Assembly (NCBI RefSeq): GCF_028769735.1
Contig: NC_088179.1
Coordinates: 8,130,001-8,194,000, forward strand
Direction of reading: 5' to 3'
Source of the DNA: Zonotrichia leucophrys gambelii
Taxonomy: Eukaryota; Chordata; Aves; Passeriformes; Passerellidae
Length of the DNA stretch: 64,000 bases
The stretch's first letter is position 1; every line of letters begins with the position of its first letter. A program made the position numbers and the translations under genes. This document shows positions 38,823-52,603 of the stretch, one piece after another. The notes beneath the pieces were generated by a model. The model saw only the letters and a list, made by a program, of their open reading frames with translations. It was not told the DNA's origin and did not search any database.

Positions 38823-41800
38823 CACTTCAAAGAAGACCTGAAGTTTGCAAAATGTTTCATGAGGCTGAGACAGTAAGGGCTGCAATGGGCAAAATTTCTT
38901 TTTTTTTTTATACTTGTACTGATTTGATCTCTGTGTACATTTGTTATGCTTGAGGACACAGAATACCTTCCATACAAAAAGTTATTTGGGGAGGCAAGAT
39001 GATGCATGATTTCAATCAAAACATCTGAGAAGTCGTCCCACTCCAGGAAACATTTTGGTGCATCAGCAGAAAAAAACAAATGGCTGGTTGAGGAACAGAG
39101 CTGATACAGGACATCTAATTAAAACCAAAAAATCTTGAAAAACAAACTCTTATTATTGGTCTTCCTACCACAGCAGATGGGTCCTTTCCAGAAGCATTGC
39201 CCAGGCACAGGAGTTTCTGTTTGTGTCTCACACAGAAGACATTCAGCACAAGATCCTATCTGGAAAAGTAGCTAAGGCCCTTCACTTCAGTATTTGTTGC
39301 TGGCATTGGGTACCTCACTGTTGCCATCTTGGGGAGCCTTCTAAAGCCACTACCAGGTCACAAATTCAGTTCTGCAAAAGGCTGGCTCAGTCTTTATCAT
39401 AAACCATTTCATCAGTTGAATATTTCAGCATGTTCATTGCCATCCTAAAGAAGCATTAATGGTGATAAAATAATCAGTCAGCAAAAATTCTATTACTTCT
39501 CCCTTAGAAAATGTGATCATTACAGCCTCACTCAAAATTTTCTCATTTCCTGAGGGATCAGAACAACTATTAGCTAAAAAGCACAGAGAAGGTACAACTG
39601 ACACCCATTAAATGAGTATAATCCCATTGCCATAGAGAAACCCCACAGAAATTGCACCCTGAATATCTGTTTCAGGTAGGTGGCTTAAAGTATTCTTTTA
39701 TTAGAATTAAGGACAAAAAACGTAGCAGGAGAAGATGTAACTGTGTAACACGGCCCTTCTCCTCTGCTCCCTCTTGTATTTTGCCTTTCTGGGCACTGAA
39801 AATTCATTCTTTTAACTGGATTAGTTAGTTAAAATGCACAGTATTCTTTTTAAATGGCTCTCCATATTTCTCTCTGTGGATTACTTTGAAGCACAACATG
39901 TCTATTCTTTTGAACATGTTCACTCTCTTCACAGGTGTTCATTAAAGTGTGCTCAACTCTAATCCCCTTAGCACTGAAGTATGCAGCTTTTAAAAAGGAC
40001 CCAATATAAATCAGCATTGCTGAACTCCTCAATACTCAAAAATGGAGGTTTTCAAAAGGAAAATCAGTGCCTTTAAGACCACACATGACAATCCTGAAAC
40101 AAATACTGACCTACTTAGTAGCCAGTTTTTAAAAAGCCATTTTATCTTTGACATTTACAAAGGAGAAGAGCCACAGCAGAATACAGTCGATCTATAAATC
40201 TCCCTTTGCTGGTGAGAGCACACAGTGGAAAACCCACCACCCTATAAATAATAGAGGTGATTTTCTCAGCATCTTGTTTACTGAAAAACTGACGTCATGG
40301 AGGAGAAAGGCTGAATACATAACCAGCTCCTCAGATGCTTTGCTGGGTACCCTTTGCATTCACGCAGCACCTACAAGAATGTAATTCCTCACACATCCCC
40401 CTTCCCAAGCTGCCCTAGATTTTGTCCAGATTAAGTACCACTAGGCCAGGTCCACACCAGCAAGTGTTTTGGCAACGAATCAGTAGTGAAAGTGGCTGGT
40501 GCTCCACCCTCAACATCTCCACTGTGTGAATTTCAGATTTGCCTCCATGTAGATTTCATCCAGCCCCAGACTAAATGCCCTCAGTGCATGTGTGGTTTGA
40601 TGCTTTCACCTCTTGGGTCTCCTCCCAAGAGGCAACAATGCTACACAAAAATTGCATTCTGGCAAAAAGAGATTCTGAGCCTGAGGCATGAGCTCAAACT
40701 GGTGGGACTGTGCTGCCTTCAGATGCAGCTTTATTTTTATCTACAAGGGCTTGGAAACTTTCAGGTGGGGAAAACACTGATCCTCCACTGGGAGCCCAGT
40801 CAGTGAATGTACCCTCCTAAGACAGTCCTTTCCAACAGCACCCAAAATTAAAAAGCAAGGATCACCTCTTGCCAGTTTTCCTCAGATATTGCAAGTTTTA
40901 TGCTGTGCAGCATCCTCATTGACAGAAATGGATGGAAAGACAGACAAGCTTTCTGAAAGTTTCCCTTCTTTTGTAGCTGTTCAAACATCTCCTGCATGTG
41001 CCAGTTAGTTCAGGCTGGCATCCTGAAACATGGCAGGAGGCATCTGCTATATGTGCCCATGGAGTTTTGCACTGCAAATTCATTTTATAATTCAATAGCT
41101 ATTCATAGATCTTAGTGAAGTGCATTCCCTATAGGCAGCAGCAGGAGTCATCCCCCAACAGCTTTCAAAATAACCCTTTGTAGTGCACAGAAAATGCTGG
41201 ATGCCTTTAAAACTGAATTTGTATTATTTCAAGTTCTTCTTGTACCCTTCTTTGAAGACTTCAAAGGCTTTAACAAATATTAAATATGCTTCTCTTATTT
41301 GAGGAGAATATTAAAATAGCCCTAACCAGTAGAGAGACAAAGGCAGAGAGACTGCCAAGTGCTGCAGGTCATTGGTAGGGCAGGGAAAAAAAGAAAAAAG
41401 GAAAAAATAGTAAGAATCCCCATTAATATCCCCTAATTTTATGAGACAATGCTGCCCTGTCAAACAGATTCAGGCAAAAAGAGAACTCAAAGAGAATCAG
41501 GTGATGGATGCCCACAACCATCACCTGAAACATGGTAACTGTCTGCTCAAAGAATATTGATGTAGCTTACATAAAACCACACTCATAAGACTAAACAATC
41601 CTCGGAGCACAATTCTCACCTGTCCCAACCCTGTGCAAAAGGCATTGTACTTTTACCCTGCTCTTTCTAACTCAGCAGCAGCTGTGAAGAACAGAACCCA
41701 AAAGAGCAACATCTGGAATTCCTGGTGCTGCAATTTCTGGGTTACCCTGCAGCAGAGATGCTGAGATCTTGGTCCTTCACACATGGTTTTTTCCTGGTGT

Positions 41801-44800
41801 GGTCACTGCTACATGTGAGATAAACTCATGGAAGTGGTGATTGTGCAAATTCAGACACATGGGCAACTCCTGTTGGAGTAACTTTGCTGATGACACCTGA
41901 CTCTTTCTTGCCATTTCCTGCCACTCCAGCCAACTTTCCTGTGCAGCTGTTGACCTGGAGTTGCGGCTTGCTCTGCAGTCTTTTACATATGTGTAAAATA
42001 TATGTGGACAACTGTGTAATGCTACAAAATTCACTCATGAATTGGAATTTCCAATTCTATAGACATGCTAGATGTTTTGCTGCCTTGTTCCACTGCCAAA
42101 ATTGGAGACCAAAAGGTGCATTTTCTCTACATGCTGCATAATCCTGCTTGTCAAGAAAACATGAATATCCTGGTTTTGAAGCACTGTCACGTTCTGATAT
42201 TTCATGAAAAACAAGCAATTGACATTTCTTAAATCCATGTATTTCATTGACATTTTGATGAACTGACTTAACCTTATACTGAGTCATGACTCCTGAACTT
42301 CAAATTCCATAAATAAACAGACCATTTTCTTCCCAATCACTAGATTCTCAAAGCAAACTTCCTCTTTACCAGTGCACCCTTCCACACTCCTCTCAAAAAA
42401 CTTTAGAGAAATCAGTGCAATTCTTGTCATCACTCTCCATTTTCTTCCATGCACTGAAAAACTACAATTTCCAGAAGACAATGCCTACAAGGTGAAAGCT
42501 TAATTGTAGATACAGTCAAAAAAAACCTTATGAAATGAATCAGATTAACTTAAAAATAGAAGAACTAACAAACTACCGCTACCTTATGAAAACAACCCAA
42601 GGCAAATACTTTTTACTGTTGTCAGAAGTACTTCCAAGCAACAGATAGAGAAAATATTGGTTTGTGCAAAGATATTTTCCAGCATTAGGTGCTCACCTGG
42701 TCCTGCCATCCCACACCTGACCAAACAACAATGCAGCAGAGGCTTCTGTTGTGTTCAGAACTGTCCTAACAAGGTCATTCTCTTACACTGCACCCCTCAA
42801 TAGTGTTTCTGCTTTTCTCTATTTAATCCAATTACTGAAATAAAAGCATGAAACCATCATTCCAGCCAGGGCAGAAGTACAAGATAGCCTGTTTCACAAC
42901 AGTGCTAGTTCACAGAGCTCACTCCTATAAATTTCCTTCCCAGTTTTTCAGGCTGCAGAAGTGCAGAAATCTATCAGGATTCCTGATGTTAAGCCAAAAT
43001 CCCTGATCCAGCAGAAAAATATTTGAGCAGTGCTTTGCTGCATCAGTGTTCACATATTTTCTAACTTAAAAATGTGCATTTTGTTTTTGTTTCTCAAAAA
43101 TTATATTAATTCTAAATCCATTTAAAGCAATCCAAGTTTTACTTGGAAAAGTAGAAAGCAAGATCTTTCCATAATGGTACAGGTTTAAAAGAAATTTAAA
43201 TCACAGTATAGAAGAAAAATAAACATTTTTCCAGATCATAAACATTGATAGGTCTTTAATTTCTAATGGAAACTGAGCCAGAAATTTGCCTGTCTGAAAT
43301 AATAACCAGAGATTTATAATAAATGTGCCAATAACACATTTCCCAGATAAATATGTTTCAAATTACAAGAAGTATTTGAGTCACTGGAGAATTCAGTTCT
43401 TTTTTTGCTCCAATTACTTCAAAAACCAAAATGCATCTACATTTTGCCTCTCATTAACACAGCAGTATTAATTATTGCAATGTTTTTGTGTATTTAAATA
43501 TGTAAGCACTGGCATTTAACTATGAAATATGTTTAAAATGAGCAAACCTAAATAAGAAAAATATCAAGACTTTGTCCTTTCCCCTGGAATTTTGTTGCTG
43601 TAGGTACTCCCTGAAATGCTATCATGTTTTAATACCTTACTGAACAGCAAATTGAACCATACCTCCACTGTCAACAGATATTAAGCCAATTGACCTTTAT
43701 GCTTGATTAAAACAGAAAATACCAAATATAATAATAAAAATATCAGAGCAGAGCTCTGATGGCCTCTGTAATCACAAACATTATATTTAGAACTACAAGC
43801 AACAAAGAAACATGATTTATACACATTTGTTCAGTAATTATACGCTAAATTCCAGTTATGGCCATTTGTTTCATGTTTAGCTGCAGAGGTGAAAAAAATA
43901 GTCTTTAGTAGGATCAGATAAAAATATTATATAAGCTTCATTGGCAGGCTGAATGCAAGTCTTGTGCAGAGCTCAAAATCTGTATGAACCTTCAAATTAA
44001 GAGCCAAACTGGACTTCAGTGGGGTTTTGACTTCACAACACAAATTACTTTGATGATACTAAGGTATTATCTCAAGTCCCATTCATCACTTACCACATCT
44101 GCAGTGGGATTTGATTAGATCAAGATAAACCAAGATTTTCACCCTACAGATTAAATTATGAACTTTTGCCTAAATAGAGAGAAGGCAGGTGTTTTGCGTG
44201 TATAGAAGAGAAACAGAGCAAGCTCCTCCTCTCAATCTATAGGTAGGGTAAAAAAAGGGTTACACACACATCGCCATGGTGGCTATTAATTCAGGTAAAA
44301 ATTCTCTCTTGCTAAGGAATTGTTGAATTCCTCTCAGTTCATCACAATCAGGTGTCCCCAAAGCCTGCACAATGCAGAGAGCAGCATTTAGAGAGTACAC
44401 ATTTCCCAAATTCCATGCTGGTGTGGTGCCCATCCACTGACCTCTGCTCCCCAACAGGGATCCATACCCTGACTCTTGACTAAGTTTGCCTGGTACACCT
44501 TTCCAAGTGGTTTCATAAATTCTTTACTGGGGAATTTACCTTCTCACACTAGTGTAACAAAATCAGGCCAGTCAGCATTTGGCAGATGTGGTTACGAGTT
44601 CACCTAAGCAAACAGAATTCCCTGTAGTCGATATTGACTCTGTGGTGAATCCCCTTTGGCCCACACTTCTCCCCATGGGCTGCAGAAGGCTCCTAGGTTA
44701 CAGTGACTGCAAGCCAAGACATTCCTGATACACCCCTTCCATGCTTTCTGCATTGTTTTCTTCTTTTCCACACTTCTGACACATGGTGAATCAAACGCAG

Positions 44801-47541
44801 TGCTTGGACTCTATTCCATGGACAAATAATGATTTCAAGAGGCAGCAAAAGAACCTGGAACTAATTTGAAGCCAGATATCTTCAGATTTTCTGCAGATTG
44901 CTTTTCTAATTACACAGAAGTAAACATTTTCCTCCTGGCACATTCCCCACCAAACTCTCACTGAGACATGGAACTGCTAATTCTAATGGCACCATCCACT
45001 AATTCCACATAATCTCTCATCCTTGAAATGGAAGATGATCACATAGCCAATTTAGGATAAGCCAGGCTTTTGCTCCTGCTGATATGACATACCTTTGCTC
45101 AGTGGCCTCCCTGATTCTAAAGAATCATTGAAATTGCGTATGAAACCCAATTACCTCCAGAGCCAGCAATGACAGCAGCTTTGTCACCTGCCACACACAA
45201 CCCCAGCAGGGTCAGTGTCCTCTTTTCTCTCTGTCTGAGCTGGACTGGGCTGCTTGAGGAGCACCAGAGTCACCTCCATCTCCTGGAGGCAGGGGATCAG
45301 AAAAGTTCTTTTCTCCAAGAGCAGAAAGAGGAAGGCTCAGCCTTGCTGATGATGGCACCAACATCAGCCAGGCCACGAAAACTCAGAGAGAAAGCTCACT
45401 GTGTGTGTGGGAAACTAGGACAGGGGGAAATTATTAGTCCATTCATTTCAGCAGAACATTTGCTCTGTTTTGGAAAAGATACTCTACACTCCCTGCAGCT
45501 GCTCTGACGTGCTCTCCCTGAGCTCCGCTCCTGCTTTACTCACCCAACAAGCCCAAACTCCTCAGGCTCCCTCCAGCAGGAGAGCCAGCCTCAGCAACCC
45601 TTGCTGCCTTCTGCTTTCCCAGCTGCCACCCAGGAATTCACTCCCTGCTCAGCTCTGCAGCCTGGGACTGCACCTGGCTGACCCCCAGGGACATCCACTG
45701 CCTCTGAGCAGGGAGGATAGCAGAGGGAACAGCTTTTCCCTGGGAATTCTGCTCCCAAGGATACCTGCATTTTTGAATGACATGCACCTTAACACCATCA
45801 GAGCCTGCAGGGCAACAACTGAAAGGATCAGAAAGTGATTCCTCAACTCTGTGTGGCTGGGAGCCAGGAATTCACCAGCTCCACGTGGATCCTCTGCTTC
45901 ACTTGAACCAAGCTGCAGTTTGACCTGCTCTGTTTCCTCAAAAGGAGATTTGCTGCTCTTAATCTGTTCCAGACAACAAATGGGCTGAAAGCAAACATAT
46001 CTGTTTCTGCATCAATTTGCAGGTTTCCCTGGCTTGTCCTAAATGTTATCCCACTCTTGTATTCTCCTCTGCAGACATAATCACAGCCACATTTACAGCT
46101 TCACCTCAGACCTCCAAGCTCTGTAATTTACCTGACCTTACACACTAACATCCCACATGAGGGCATTACTGCTCTAGCTAACATCCTTCCAGCAGGCACA
46201 GCTTTCCAAGTGCTGGATTTGGCACTGGTAAGGAGTTCCAATGATCATTTTTAGCTACTTTTACCATTTTGGTACATATTATTAAAAAAATATAAAATTA
46301 ATAGGAAAAACCAGGGAAAAGAAGGAGAAAAAGAAGCACAGCCAGTCACAAAGGATGTGTCTTTTCCATTAAACCATGCAAATTTTCTCTATAAGGAAAG
46401 TTTTAAACACTACCCTAATTGCACAAGTAGGACTCTAGTGAGGTACGTACAGACCTGGCTGTCTGTCTGACTTGATCAGCCTGTCCATCCTGGCTGTTTG
46501 GCCTGATAAAGCCCACTCACACATGGGACAAAGGCTCAGCTATTCTCAGATTGTTTGCTGCAACGACTGCTGGTAAAAGAGAGAGAACAAATCCATCTTT
46601 ACATCTGCAGGCAGTAGTAAGCTTAATGTATAGCAAAGATTATTTCAGTCAGCCATTAGGGAAAGATTTACAGTGGTGGGGATAATTAATAGATCACCAA
46701 GAGATTGTGGTGTTGCAGTCCTTGGAGGTTTTCCATTACAGTTCAGGCAACATCAGACAGGGATGAGTTGCGGCTACAATTCTGTGTATCTGTACTTGGA
46801 TGCAGACGCTACAGCAATTATCTTTATTTTATCCAGTAGATATTGTAGAGCATCACTGAATATGCTATGAAACACCAGCAGATTAGTTCATGTATGGGAG
46901 TTCCTTAGCAATGAGAAGTCCTGGGAGAAGCAGAGCAATGCACTGGAACTGAGCACAAGGCAAATATACCCTTGTGCACAATTTATCATTCCACTAAACT
47001 CAGTTTAATTTCTGTTTGAGCCTCTAAATTCCCCTGGCCCCACAGGAGAGTAGGGGAAGAATGATCCAAAACCTGTGCTCCAGTTATAAGTTATTATTTA
47101 ATTAATATTTCTCATTTTTATCCTTGTTTATTCATATCAATTTATAGCCATCAACATAGCAGCAAATAGTAAAGTGCTTAGACCAAGCAGAATCATATTC
47201 TGAAGAAGGCAAAGCAGAAAGTAAGTGAAAATTTATTTAGGTCTTTGAATGTGACAGCTTTCCTTCTGCTAGGATGGCTTAAATTCTGATTCCCCTGGAG
47301 CTCTGCCTCTCTGCCTTGATGCAAACAATTGCTCACCCACAGAATTTATAATCCCTGTCAACACTTCCAGGAATGGTTTGATTTTTTTTTCTTTTCTTTT
47401 TGCTTGCTCCTATTTAAAATATAAAATAAAATCTTGGCATAGCCCACACCAACCCGTCACGTTCCAGCAACCAGTTGAGACTGGCAGGAGAATTTCACTT
47501 TTCCTAATCACTCAGAGGTGGATTACCACCAACTATATTGC

Positions 47542-47568
47542 AAAAAAAAAAAAAAAAAAAAAAAAAAA
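47542..47568. repeat. A27 homopolymer tract
   Basis: Twenty-seven consecutive A residues follow ATATTGC. A retroposed tail was considered, but the sequence upstream shows no recognisable SINE, LINE or mRNA end and no AATAAA at the expected distance. I also found no matching direct repeat. The length is vulnerable to sequencing error. Confidence 0.8.
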
Positions 47569-50026
47569 TCAAGAAGAAATAAAGCGTCTCAGATTCTCAG
47601 CAAATATATCCTCTGAATGTTCTTCATCAAATTGTTACTGCTGCAAGTCAAACAAACCCTAATCAACCCTGAGCCCTGCCCTGCCTGTGCCTGACTCCAG
47701 TGTTCCCTGAATTCCCCCACCACTGAACACTAGAGAGCAGCCTTTCTCCAGCATATCAGGAGCAGCACCGTGCTTCTACCTCTGCTTTCTGGAAGAAAAT
47801 TGACCCTTATTCTAAGAATTCAGTGCTCTCCACAGAGGGGAAAAAAAAATCTCTGATCATACCAGACAGAACCATAAATCTTCTAGATAGCATAATTATG
47901 GCATTTTTTATTGGTACCAGCTGTTGATAGTTTGCACCCAGCCTTAGGAGAGTCACACGTTTTTATTGCAGACTTTGTTTTCTCATCTGGGTTATTTGGA
48001 TTAACGTTGCACTATAAAAAATCCAAAACAACCAGACATGGCTCCAAAGGGAACTTGAAACTGGTAAGGAAATGTTCATGTCTGTTCACAGCCTGCAACC
48101 TCAATATAAAAGGGTAAAGAACACAGTGAATTTACAGCAACACTGGGAATTAGACCCAAGTGTCTTTAGGATTAACTTTTCCCAGGGCTCTCTGCATTAA
48201 GCCCACTGAACTGAGGCCTTTGGAGTGCTCAGGCTTTGCACTGAAATCCCAAATTCCTTTCCTACCTGCAGGTTATCTATTCATCAGGACTGGCAGACCC
48301 CTAAGGTTTCCTCCACAGCCACCCCTCTGCTGGGTCACATCTCTGGCAAGGCTTTCTGTGGGACTGGAGGGAAACGTTGTGTTGTAATTTTGCAGGGTGG
48401 CTGAAAAGGACACCCATGAGTACTGCTGACAGCAGGCTGTGACACAAAACCTGTCCCCTGAGCAGTGCAGTGTGGCTGTCAGCTCATCTGCTGGAGCCCT
48501 GAGTCCCCAGAGTGAAACACCACCACCAGTTCTGCTGCTAAAACCTGCTGGCAGCTTCACTGCATTTAGAATAACTTCAGTAAATATCATTCAGTCCAAG
48601 ACACTTTGAAAGGCACAGAAGAGAAAGACCTATACCTCACTTATTGTAACAGAGAAGTGTTATGTCCCCAGCTGATGATATTTTTAACATTTGCGACATG
48701 AGATCCCACTGAACTGAGGTGTATAAATGTACACTACAGCTATGCATATGTGTTCAAATTGTATTTTTTACAATGCTTTACACTTTGGCACTTAAAGTCC
48801 CAGTGTTGATAAGAGCACTTACTGGCTTTTGAGTCATGACCATCGCTCCCAATTCATCACCACAACCAGAGGATACACATTCGGGCAGCAGCAAAGACAG
48901 AAGAAAATATTTCCAATAGCCAAACCAAAAGTGGTGTCACTTCTGTTCAAAGAGGGGTTACCAGATGTGGACTTAGGGTGATGACTCTTTGGCATTAGAG
49001 AGCAACAGTGATTCCTTGGACCTCTGCCCTCCCATTACATTGATATTTCTATTTCTTCCCTTATTCTGAATTGCAATGTTCTGTTCAGGGCAGTGTATTT
49101 TTGCTGAGTGCATCTATGTTGCCCAGCACAGGAACCTCACTTTCATCTGCCATACAAATCCTTAGATTAGATAGAAATAAACTTTTTGATTGGCCTGCTC
49201 CACAAGCTTCCTATGATACATTTCAGTTAAACTTGTATTTAAGCAAGGCTTTTTACCCACATGAGCATCACGAGCACTTAAGTCATACAGCAAGGACAGA
49301 TTTTGCCCACTTGCAAAGATATGCAATTAACCACAGAGGATTCATTACAGACTGTTTCTGTTTCTGATGGCCTTCTTGTCCAATATTAGCTCAGTTCAAA
49401 TAAGAAATGCGTTTAGGAGCTTACCTCTTGGAAATAACTACAACAAATTTCTGTATTTTGTCATTTTGTTCCTTTCTTCCCCAGAAGACAATCCCTGCTA
49501 AACCAATCTCACTCCAGGGGAACTTCAGATGGAAAGGGAGGAACCAGAACCAGCCCCAGCAAGGCCTCTACCCTTGGCCAGCCAACAAAAGAAATCCTCA
49601 TTACATGCTAAGAACAGCATGTAGGAAGATGACCAAAGAAAACATCTATGAGGTAAAAGTCGTATTGGAGATTCATAAATGAAATACAAGCACAGAAAGA
49701 TGCACTGATGGATGGAGCCTGGGGGGAGCCAAGACCAGAACCAAAGCATCCCAGATATCTTATAACCATGCTGGTATCACATGATCTTTGAAGGATCACT
49801 ATCAGTGAGTCAGTAACATCAATAATATTTAAGACTCAACCTCCTCTTGTCTCAAATACCTACACATAAGAAAACACACTGCATGTCCCAGTGCATTCTT
49901 TAATTCAGAGCTCCCAATACCTTCCTGGTAACAAAAGTAACAAAACTCAACTCATCCACATTCTTGATACTCCACCACACAAAGGAATAGATATTTCCTG
50001 CCTTCCAATTTGCATAATTTTAGTTC

Positions 50027-50042
50027 TACAGTAATTACTGTA
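50027..50042. other. 16-bp perfect palindrome centred on TAATTA
   Basis: TACAGTAATTACTGTA equals its own reverse complement. The centre holds TAATTA, the core of paired-type and other homeodomain dimer sites. An octamer-like TTTGCATAATTT lies about 18 bp upstream. It could be a dimeric transcription-factor site, but a single palindrome in AT-rich DNA may be chance. Confidence 0.35.
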
Positions 50043-52438
50043 TATGAGGAAACATTTACTACAGTGTAAATATGAAGAATTATGGCTATTCAGTTTGAAA
50101 TATGGAAACAGAAGATAAAAATGGGGTACAAGGAAGAAAAATAAAATGAGGTTTAATAAAATAAATTGTTTCTCAAGTACTCATTCATTGAAACAGGAAT
50201 GTTAAACACTCACAGATTAGTCAAGTTTAAAATTCAAATAAAATTTTAAATTAATTCTACAATTGTAAAACACAAAGCACCCAACACAGCTAATGGGAAA
50301 TTACCCTGTGAGGACTGCAAGTCCTCTTGTGGCAAATGAATATAGCAAAGAAACAGTTTCTTGCTGTTAAAGTGGAATTCTGGAGTGGAATTGTTTGGTT
50401 TGGGCTTTTTAACGTAAACAAAAGAACACACAGTTACTTTTGTCATTTTCTTTCTTTTCCTGCTCAGCATATTTGGTGCTGGATAGCAGAAACTCTGAAC
50501 CAGAACACCACTAACCCAAAGTCTTATTTTCTGAAATTACAACAGCATTTTGAAATATCTCAGCTTACAAAGATGAAAAAAGATCATACACAATAGCTTC
50601 TCAAATGAAAAATGCATATTTGATTAAATTAAAATATCCCACAAGAAATGTTTTTTTACACTTACAATATTGAACCATGTCACTTCTTAAATTTGTGTTA
50701 GAAGAAATAACCATAGAAACCTTATCAATTATTCTGATGAGGATAAAAAAAGCCTATTACTTCTTTTGGTTAAAATTCCTTTTGCTTTCATTCAGGATGA
50801 AACCAGTAGACAAATTCTGCTTCCTAGTCAGCTGTTAGCAAGAGCTTAGCTAAATTCTACTGTATTTGTGAGGACCCTGCATTAGCTCAGGCAGCCCCAG
50901 AGCAGGGCAGAGAAACAAGAGATTTATGTGGATTGTGTCTCAGGCTTAAAGCTCCTCTGCAGAGCTGAATCCCTCTGCTATCTGTTCATACCCAGGGCTA
51001 GAAGGCACAGGTCACCCTCCTCCTGTCCCACAGCTGGCACAGGGACTGACCTCTCTCAAACACGTGGGGTTGGCACCAAAACTATTGCAGGGCAAGGAGC
51101 AAGTGATGGGTAAGACCATGATCTTTCACTTGGCAGTACACTGAAATGGAAAACCAATCAAGAACCAATGTTTAAATTCCTGTTCTGTTTTTTTTTTCTT
51201 TACCTTCTTTTACTCTTTTATATGTCAATCATTGTCCATATTCCCTTTTTTCTAATTCATTTCTGCTTTGTGATACAGGCAGACATCTGTTAACTTTGAC
51301 TACTTTTCAGTAGCAGATACCCATCAAGAAAAGCTTTACTGGAGGCTGGCAATAATGATAAGATCTATCAAGCTGTGCAATCTGGCAAGACCATAGCTGT
51401 TTAATGAAGACAACTTCTTTGCAGAGAAAAGTATTCCACAGGTCTCTTCTATTTAAGGACAGAAAAAGCCAAAATAATGTAGCTTTCAACCTGAAGGTCA
51501 GCTACAAGCATGCCCTGTATCCTGTGGTGCTTTTTTCTTCATGACTTATTATGGTTATTAAGACTATCAAAATCATCACAAAATAATTTATGTTTATAAA
51601 CAATATGTTAGAAATACTTTGTTTACTTTGCTGTGCACAATGCTAAGGACACATAAAATTGTTACAGGAACAAGGCCAAGAGGTTAAGAGGTTATTTCTG
51701 TATAGGATCCAGATTTGTTTTAGTAATATTTAGGACTCTTGCTCCTGTAGGTTCTTTCCTTAGACAGAAAAATGCTTATGCGCAGAAAGTTATTCAGTCT
51801 TCCTTATGCCTGAATGGAGATGTTTCCTGCTTCATCAAATGGGAAAAGTTTGGAGGGACTTCCCCCATACTTTAGTGCTTCTTAGTGTCTAAAGTCAGAT
51901 GGGATCTCAGCCTAATGGCATAATCTGAGTACAGTTAAAAGCATCAGTCACTGTTCTGCTGACAGCCTATGTTAATCCATCAATATCTGGAATCTGTACA
52001 CTGGGGCAACAACACGGGAGTGAAAAAGATGTCATCTTATCAGATGAAAAGGAACACAGGCCAAGGAGATACCATTTATAGAGAATAAGCACCAAAGTGA
52101 CAAGCGAAGCCAAGACTCCTGGGGCAGGGAATGTTGGTTTGTCCTATAATTAAGTTCACCCTCCCTTTGCCAAGCTCCCTAATCCTGTTTTGAGTGGGAG
52201 TCATTTTCCAACAGGGAAAATAATATACATGGAATCAAGCAACTTGCTTCAGGCAGAGCAGAGCAGGAGGGAAGGGTGGGAAGCACACTCTTCAAATAGT
52301 TTCCACTCCTGCTTTCAGCTGGCTGACCTCAAGCTGTTGCAACGTGAAGCTCACAAGAGGCTGCAAGGACCTGCTGGAGCAAACAGCTCCTGCCATGGGC
52401 TCCCGGCTGCCAGCTGCCCCAGGGAACAGCTCTTCAGG

Positions 52439-52603
52439 GGAAAAGAGACAGCCTGGAAGGACAGATGCTCAGGTGTTCCACCCAAAATAGCCTCATCCTT
52501 ACAAGAGAGCAGGAGGAGAGACAGGGGAGCAGGAAAAGAGACAGCCTGGAAGGACAGATGCTCAGTTGTTTCAACCAAAATAGCTTCACCCTTACAAGAG
52601 AGC
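52439..52603. repeat. 93-bp tandem duplication
   Basis: The 72-bp block at 52439-52510 (starting GGAAAAGAGACAGCCTGGAA) recurs at 52532-52603 with a few substitutions. The copies are separated by about 21 bp of AG-rich sequence, giving a period of 93 bp. An open frame of 156 codons crosses it (52190-52660, plus), and 93 is divisible by three, so the duplicated peptide stays in frame. I take that as coincidence because the translation is not recognisable. Confidence 0.85.

Larger units (their letters stand above)
38829..52438. other. Unique non-coding DNA downstream of solo LTR 2
   Basis: A long AT-rich stretch, strongest at about 43.0-44.1 kb, that contains only the A27 tract and the TAATTA palindrome. 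A GC-richer patch at 45170-45840 opens frames of 112 and 122 codons without recognisable domains. No interspersed repeat was recognised in over 13 kb, which fits a repeat-poor avian gene desert or intron. Confidence 0.6.
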
